From Nyssa sinensis (lineage: Eukaryota; Streptophyta; Magnoliopsida; Cornales; Nyssaceae): 64,000 nt of DNA. Location: the NCBI GenBank assembly GCA_008638375.1, contig CM018051.1, positions 12,306,387 to 12,370,386 of the forward strand. The letters are read 5' to 3'. Position 1 is the first letter of the stretch. Every line of letters begins with the position of its first letter. The notes under the pieces were generated by a model. That model was given only the letters and a program-made list of their open reading frames with translations, searched no databases and had not been told where the DNA came from. Of the stretch, positions 59,590 through 64,000 are shown piece by piece. The translations under genes were made by a program, and so were the position numbers.

Positions 59590-59594
59590 ATATT

Positions 59595-60213
59595 ACAGCA
59601 TAAGCTTGTATTCCGAAAAAAGTGCCTTGGCATAATAAGGATTAGAAACCTTATAAATTTTGACTTAGTAAAAGAAATTTACTAGTTCGTTTGAAAGTTT
59701 TAATGATTAAAAAAAAGAAGAAAATAAAAAAAATACCTTCTTACATTTTTAAAATATCTAATTTATAATTTATAATTATGAATTATAATACTAGAAAATA
59801 AAAAAAAATTATTTATTATTTTTTTAAAATAAAGATAGATTCGAGTGCGATAGAACGGATCAAGAATGAATTTATCATACTCAGAAGCCAATTTATCTAT
59901 TGTTAGCCAATTGAAAATGAGTTGTGGCCGTGAATGGTTGCTTTGATGTTAAAGAGAGATTTTTGTTAATAAGAAATTAATACACATTCTTGCAACTTTG
60001 TTCTTTGATACTTTTTTAAATTTGTTAGTTTTGTTTCTTCTTGATTAATACGATTGGCTTCAAAATATTTTAGTTCAATAATTAATATCAAAGTTATTTT
60101 AAATTTTATTATAATTAATTTTTTTTTTATTTTAATAATTTTTATTTTTAAATCTTAAATCATCAAAAGAATAATTTTTTTTTTATTTTATATGAGTTCA
60201 AGCATAAGAAAAT
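59595..60213. other. AT-rich intergenic DNA
   Basis: Nothing recognised. Confidence 0.6.
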
Positions 60214-60367
60214 CAACTAGCCGGACTTGTAATTATTGGGGTCTTGGTCTTCTCCATCCAACAACTCTTCAACTAGCCGGACTTGTAATTATTCGAGTCT
60301 TAGTCTTCTCTATCCAACAACTCTTCAACTAGCCGGACTTGTAATTATTCGAGTCTTGGTCTTTCAC
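60214..60367. repeat. 56-bp minisatellite, about 2.7 copies
   Basis: caactagccggacttgtaat starts at 60214, 60270 and 60326, exactly 56 bases apart. Units differ by only a few bases. Confidence 0.9.
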
Positions 60368-61199
60368 CTTTTTTTACACGTTTTAAAAACTACATAAGTT
60401 AGGAAAATAAAGAAAAAATTGAATGAGTCATGAAAATCTTTAAAAATAAATGCATGAGTGAGATAAAAAAAAATTCCAATAATGGCACTCAAAGTTTTTT
60501 TCGGTCAAATCAGATAATTTTTAGAAACTTAGTCCATAAAATTAAGGAGGTTTCAACTTTCGTGTAGAATTATGTAAGAAAAATAAGAAAAATTAAGAAA
60601 AAAATACTAAAAAGTCTCTAAAATAAATTTTTTAATTCAAAAAATTTATGATTAATTTTTCATATCTAAAAGACCCAAATAAAAAACTTTTATTACTAAA
60701 ATTTTCATTTTATACATGAAATAGCAGGAATTTAACTGATCTAAAGACTAAGAACTCAACAAAATTTCGTGCCGAATATAACACATAAAAAGATTATTTC
60801 ATGGTCCGCTGACAGATCGGTGAAATGGCCAATCACTGGCTCAGTCAAAGATTTACCAAAACGCCCAGTCAAACTCGCCAGAACAAACAAAAAAAAAAAA
60901 GCTAGGAACTTGAAATTTCAAATTCCATTAACAGATGACATCAGATCGTAAAAACAGTCTTCATTTGGACCCAAACAATATACAGAGAAACAAACAATGA
61001 GGTCTAGAATCTAGATCTTAAAACATCAAAAAAGGATAGCACAGATGACGAGATCTAAAAACATATAATTATATATGAAAGACATTAGATATAGATATAA
61101 GATCTGACAAGAATTAAGTCTTCGTGATGGTATAAGAACAATCTAAACTTGATCAACCAAAAGGGGACACAAAAAAAACAGAGAATTAGATGAGATTAC
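60368..61199 (-). other. Sequence downstream of the aldolase exon, intron-like
   Basis: It reads as the start of a long first intron of the aldolase gene (T-rich on the minus strand). No second aldolase exon is visible here or anywhere lower in the window. Confidence 0.5.
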
Positions 61200-61343
61200 C
61201 ATGATATTTTCCCTTGTAGCAAGACATGGTTAGACTGGAGTGAAGGACGAGAAGAATTCTTAGAGAGAGAAAGAGAGTTTTAGAGCGAGAAAGAGAGACG
61301 AGGACAGCGAAGTTGGGGTGGGTTAGGGTTATGTTTTAAAGGG
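61200..61343 (-). pseudogene. First exon of a cytosolic fructose-bisphosphate aldolase, orphan
   Basis: On the minus strand the ATG at 61227 opens MSCYKGKYH, followed by G|GTAATC, a consensus donor at 61200/61199. This short first exon and intron position fit plant cytosolic aldolases, whose next exon begins (A/D)DELIANAAYIGTPG. The enzyme splits fructose-1,6-bisphosphate in glycolysis and gluconeogenesis. A leader rich in ctctctttctc lies at 61228-61320. No second exon is seen in the following 8 kb, where the copia element and minisatellite lie, so the gene is probably truncated. A very long intron cannot be excluded. The identification rests on nine residues plus the exon structure. Confidence 0.45.
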
Positions 61344-61460
61344 AAGGGAGAGGCAGGTATGGAGAGAGGCTGAATCATTGAGAATGTCGCTGGCCACTCT
61401 TGGCTTGTTTTTTCATGAAACCGCTTTCTCAGGTGGTTTTATTAATTTTACACTTTTACC
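61321..61460 (-). promoter_or_regulatory. Aldolase-type promoter with telo-box
   Basis: The minus strand contains tttaaaacataaccctaaccc (about 61343-61323), a TATA-like and telo-box-like pair just upstream of the leader. Confidence 0.4.
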
Positions 61461-62599
61461 CCCTCATTTATTGGGCGGGTACTTGAAACCCGGCCCACGA
61501 TCACGCTGAGCCAAAAATTGGGCTAAAATTACTCTATACTTAATGTAGTACACACACAGTCACATTTCATTATATAATTCTTGAGTAATGCTAGTCTTAT
61601 TTTTATATTTTATTAAAATTATTTATTTTTATGAGTTGACAATATTGTATTGGTTGAATATCATATCTCATGTGATATCCAACTAATACAACATTGTCAA
61701 CTCATGAAAGTAAACATTTTTTTTTAGAATTTTTAAGTAAGTCTAACATTATTGATAGTTATTTTTCCTTCATAAGTAATTCTTTTTCATTTATAAGCAA
61801 TATTTCATTAAGTGAAAATTTATTTTTTAGGTCTTCTAGATAAATAAAAAATGGTATTGTTTTTAGATTTAAGAAATGAATTATTTAGTATTTTAAAAAT
61901 AAATTTGGAAGGATATTTTAGTCTAACTAGTAAAGTTTTTTAACGGTATTAAGATGGAAATTTATCGTTGGACTTTTCTTGTAATAAAAAATTTTAATTT
62001 GGGTCTTTTAAATTAAAAAAATTAATTATGAATGTTTTGAATTAAAAATTTTATTTTAAGTATTTTTTTAATATTTTTCCCAAAAATTAAAGGGCTTTCA
62101 AGAGGTGGGACACGGTTTGAAGAGAAATTGTAATAGTGGGGACAGTTACGTGAGGAATGGTTAAAAGACGCCCTTCAGAGGGTTTTATTTTCTTAATTCT
62201 TTTATATATCAAAATAAAAGTCCAAATATGTTTTACTGAATTTATTTAACATCTTTTGAACGGTCTGTGTGCTTTATATATATAATATATAATATAAATA
62301 TAAATATAAAAGGAAAGTTCGTATCAGTAGTGACTATTTGTATTTTTGATTTGATTTGATTAGTGTGTATTATATACATTTATTTTACGTAATGTGTGTA
62401 TTATATTGTAATGATTAAAAAATAATTTAATTGACACGTAATCATGTATACTTATTTATTATTCGCATCAATTAAATCACAATATATATATATATATATA
62501 TATATCTATATCTATGTCTATATCTATATCTATACTACCTATAAATGTATGAATTCTTTTATGTGTTTTCTTAAAAAATATTTTACACTGAGTTCACTA
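61461..62599. other. AT-rich intergenic DNA with microsatellite
   Basis: An (AT)n followed by (ATCT)n tract lies at about 62481-62535 and gives a spurious Tyr-Ile repeat frame. No gene is seen. Confidence 0.6.
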
Positions 62600-64000
62600 A
62601 AATACCCCCATTACACCACTGAGTTCACCAAAATACCCTCATGACACCTCCTCATTCAAGATCTGTGAACCCACTCCACAGCCCAACCGTTACAAACCGT
62701 TAAGCTCCTCCCTTCCTTCCCCGCCAATACAAGCCGTTCAACTTCCACCTTCCCTTCTCCTCCGATATTTTTCGGTCTTATTTTCCTCAACTCCCACTCT
62801 CTCTTCTCCCCCAATATTTTGTCAATGAGCTTTTTTGCCGCATCAGCTGTTGGATCATTTGTTTAAGGAGTGGAATTTCGGTACTTCATTGTTGCAGATG
62901 CTTCAAGAGCTACGTTGGGGTTTGTGATGAAGCAATTTTCCAGTTTTTTCAAGTGACAGGCGGAGATATGTTTACGTCGCTTCATGTGGTTGGATCGTTC
63001 GTTTAAGAAGGGAAATTACGGTGCTATGTTGGAGCTTTGTTAGAAGATCACCGGGAGTTGACGTGGCATAGATTGGCTGTTGCTGCAGCAGAACGAGGAT
63101 GAAGGGTATGAATACGATTGAAATTGAAGCTGTCTGAGCAGTCGAAGCAGTCGAAGGAAATATTCGAGGCTTCTAAGGAGATCGTCCAAATCAGAGCACA
63201 ATGCAACACTGACCTGGTATTCTCTCTCTGCACGTCTCTCATTCCTATCTCCTCTGTTTTCTGGTCTCCCCTTCCAGTTTCCCTACTTTCTATTTGTGTT
63301 CAACCAATAAATCAAACCATGAGAATGATTCTATAAGATAATTCATATTCTTAGATTCAAAAATCAATTGAAGGTATTATTTTTAATCTTTTGTTGAATA
63401 AGGAACATCAAGAAACAGATTGGCCTTATCTGCTAATTATTTTGATATGCAAGCAATAGTTCCTTTTCAGTTTGAAGCTGTCAGGTAAAGAATAGGTTGC
63501 CTGATAATTAACACTGTGGAGGATCATTTTCTTTTTTCCCTTTTTTTAAAAAAAATTTATTGGGAGTGAAGGGGATCGAAGGTGTAATTCTCTCTTATCT
63601 TTGAAGACTATGGAGTAGAAAAGATGAGAGTGGAGGTTTTGAGATGTGGAAAATATTACTTTATTTGTAATTGTAGATGTCATATATCAACATACATGCA
63701 CACTGACTACAATGCCTTTTAATATTTGAATACAAGGATATATTAGAATCAATCCAATTTGCATTGCCTGTTTAATTGGCAGTGTAAACCATTGAATATT
63801 AAAGAATAACATGCAATGCTCTGTTGTTTTGTTTACCTTTTGTAGCTCATTTTAATATTGTTTAAGTCATCTATGGTTAGTTCCCTACTGTTTTATGATG
63901 AAATAGCTTTGGAATTATCTGTCTTATCAATGTTAGCATTGTTACATATATTTTGCTTTATTCGAATCTTGAATTCTAGGTAAGGTTGAAGAGTATGAAT
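62600..64000 (+). other. Unassigned exon-like sequence at the window end
   Basis: A GC-richer stretch at 62600-63250 has an open frame near 63115-63216 reading IRLKLKLSEQSKQSKEIFEA, then SKEIVQIRAQCNTDL, and ends at a possible donor (CTG|GTATTC, about 63216). Two diverged units (gttggatc.tt.gtttaag.ag) lie at about 62848 and 62988. It may be the 5' part of a gene that continues past the window, or a decayed one. I do not recognise a family. Confidence 0.25.

Noticed and set aside
61323..61343. Interstitial telomere repeat (aaccctaaccc)
   Set aside because: Only about one and a half units, placed in a promoter. It is better read as a telo-box.
62444..62644. Plus-strand frame with Tyr-Ile repeats
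   Set aside because: It is a translation of an (AT)n microsatellite.

Overview
This window looks like nuclear DNA from a eudicot plant, probably a woody species. The evidence is GT-AG introns, AT-rich intergenic DNA, plant-type retrotransposons (Tat, copia, TRIM), several MITE families, a CC-NBS-LRR resistance-gene relic and a plant cytosolic ribosomal protein gene. No CRISPR array, bacterial operon, tRNA or rRNA gene was seen. I cannot name the species.

Layout. 1-3.4 kb: the 3' end of a Tat-lineage Ty3/gypsy element, with a broken antisense ORF, a polypurine tract and a 3' LTR. 3.4-13 kb: old repeats, namely a 469-bp MITE, a LINE reverse-transcriptase scrap, a degenerate LTR-like block with a 78-bp tandem array, a solo-LTR-like piece and further MITEs. 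13.1-16.4 kb: the one clearly intact gene, 40S ribosomal protein S2 (uS5), in two exons around a 2.2-kb intron. 17.9-35.1 kb: one very large Mutator-like element (MULE) of about 17.2 kb. It has long imperfect terminal inverted repeats and a 9-10 bp target duplication. A plant-mobile-domain gene reads inward from its left end, a MURA-type transposase reads inward from its right end, and between them lie exon fragments of host genes (UGP3-like, class III peroxidase, CLASSY, AAE3-type acyl-activating enzyme, cellulose synthase).

35.1-45 kb: mostly degenerate DNA with a possible small transcription unit, a 394-bp MITE with 8-bp duplications, LINE scraps and a duplicated copy of the resistance-gene 3' flank. 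45.0-51.5 kb: a complete 354-bp TRIM, a 470-bp MITE, then an NLR pseudogene (one frameshift, one nonsense codon) and its 3' flank, which carries a hAT-type MITE. 54.7-59.6 kb: a Ty1/copia element on the minus strand with 5-bp target duplications and a broken gag-pol. 60.2 kb: a 56-bp minisatellite. 61.2 kb: the first coding exon of a fructose-bisphosphate aldolase on the minus strand, with no second exon visible. 62.6-64 kb: unassigned exon-like sequence.

The main discovery candidate is the MULE. Its two terminal promoters drive convergent genes, as in maize MuDR, but a plant-mobile-domain gene occupies the second position. The recognised captured fragments all lie in the same orientation as the transcription unit they follow. 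One fragment derives from CLASSY, a factor of RNA-directed DNA methylation, the pathway that silences such elements. The transposase and PMD genes both carry stop codons, so this copy is not autonomous.
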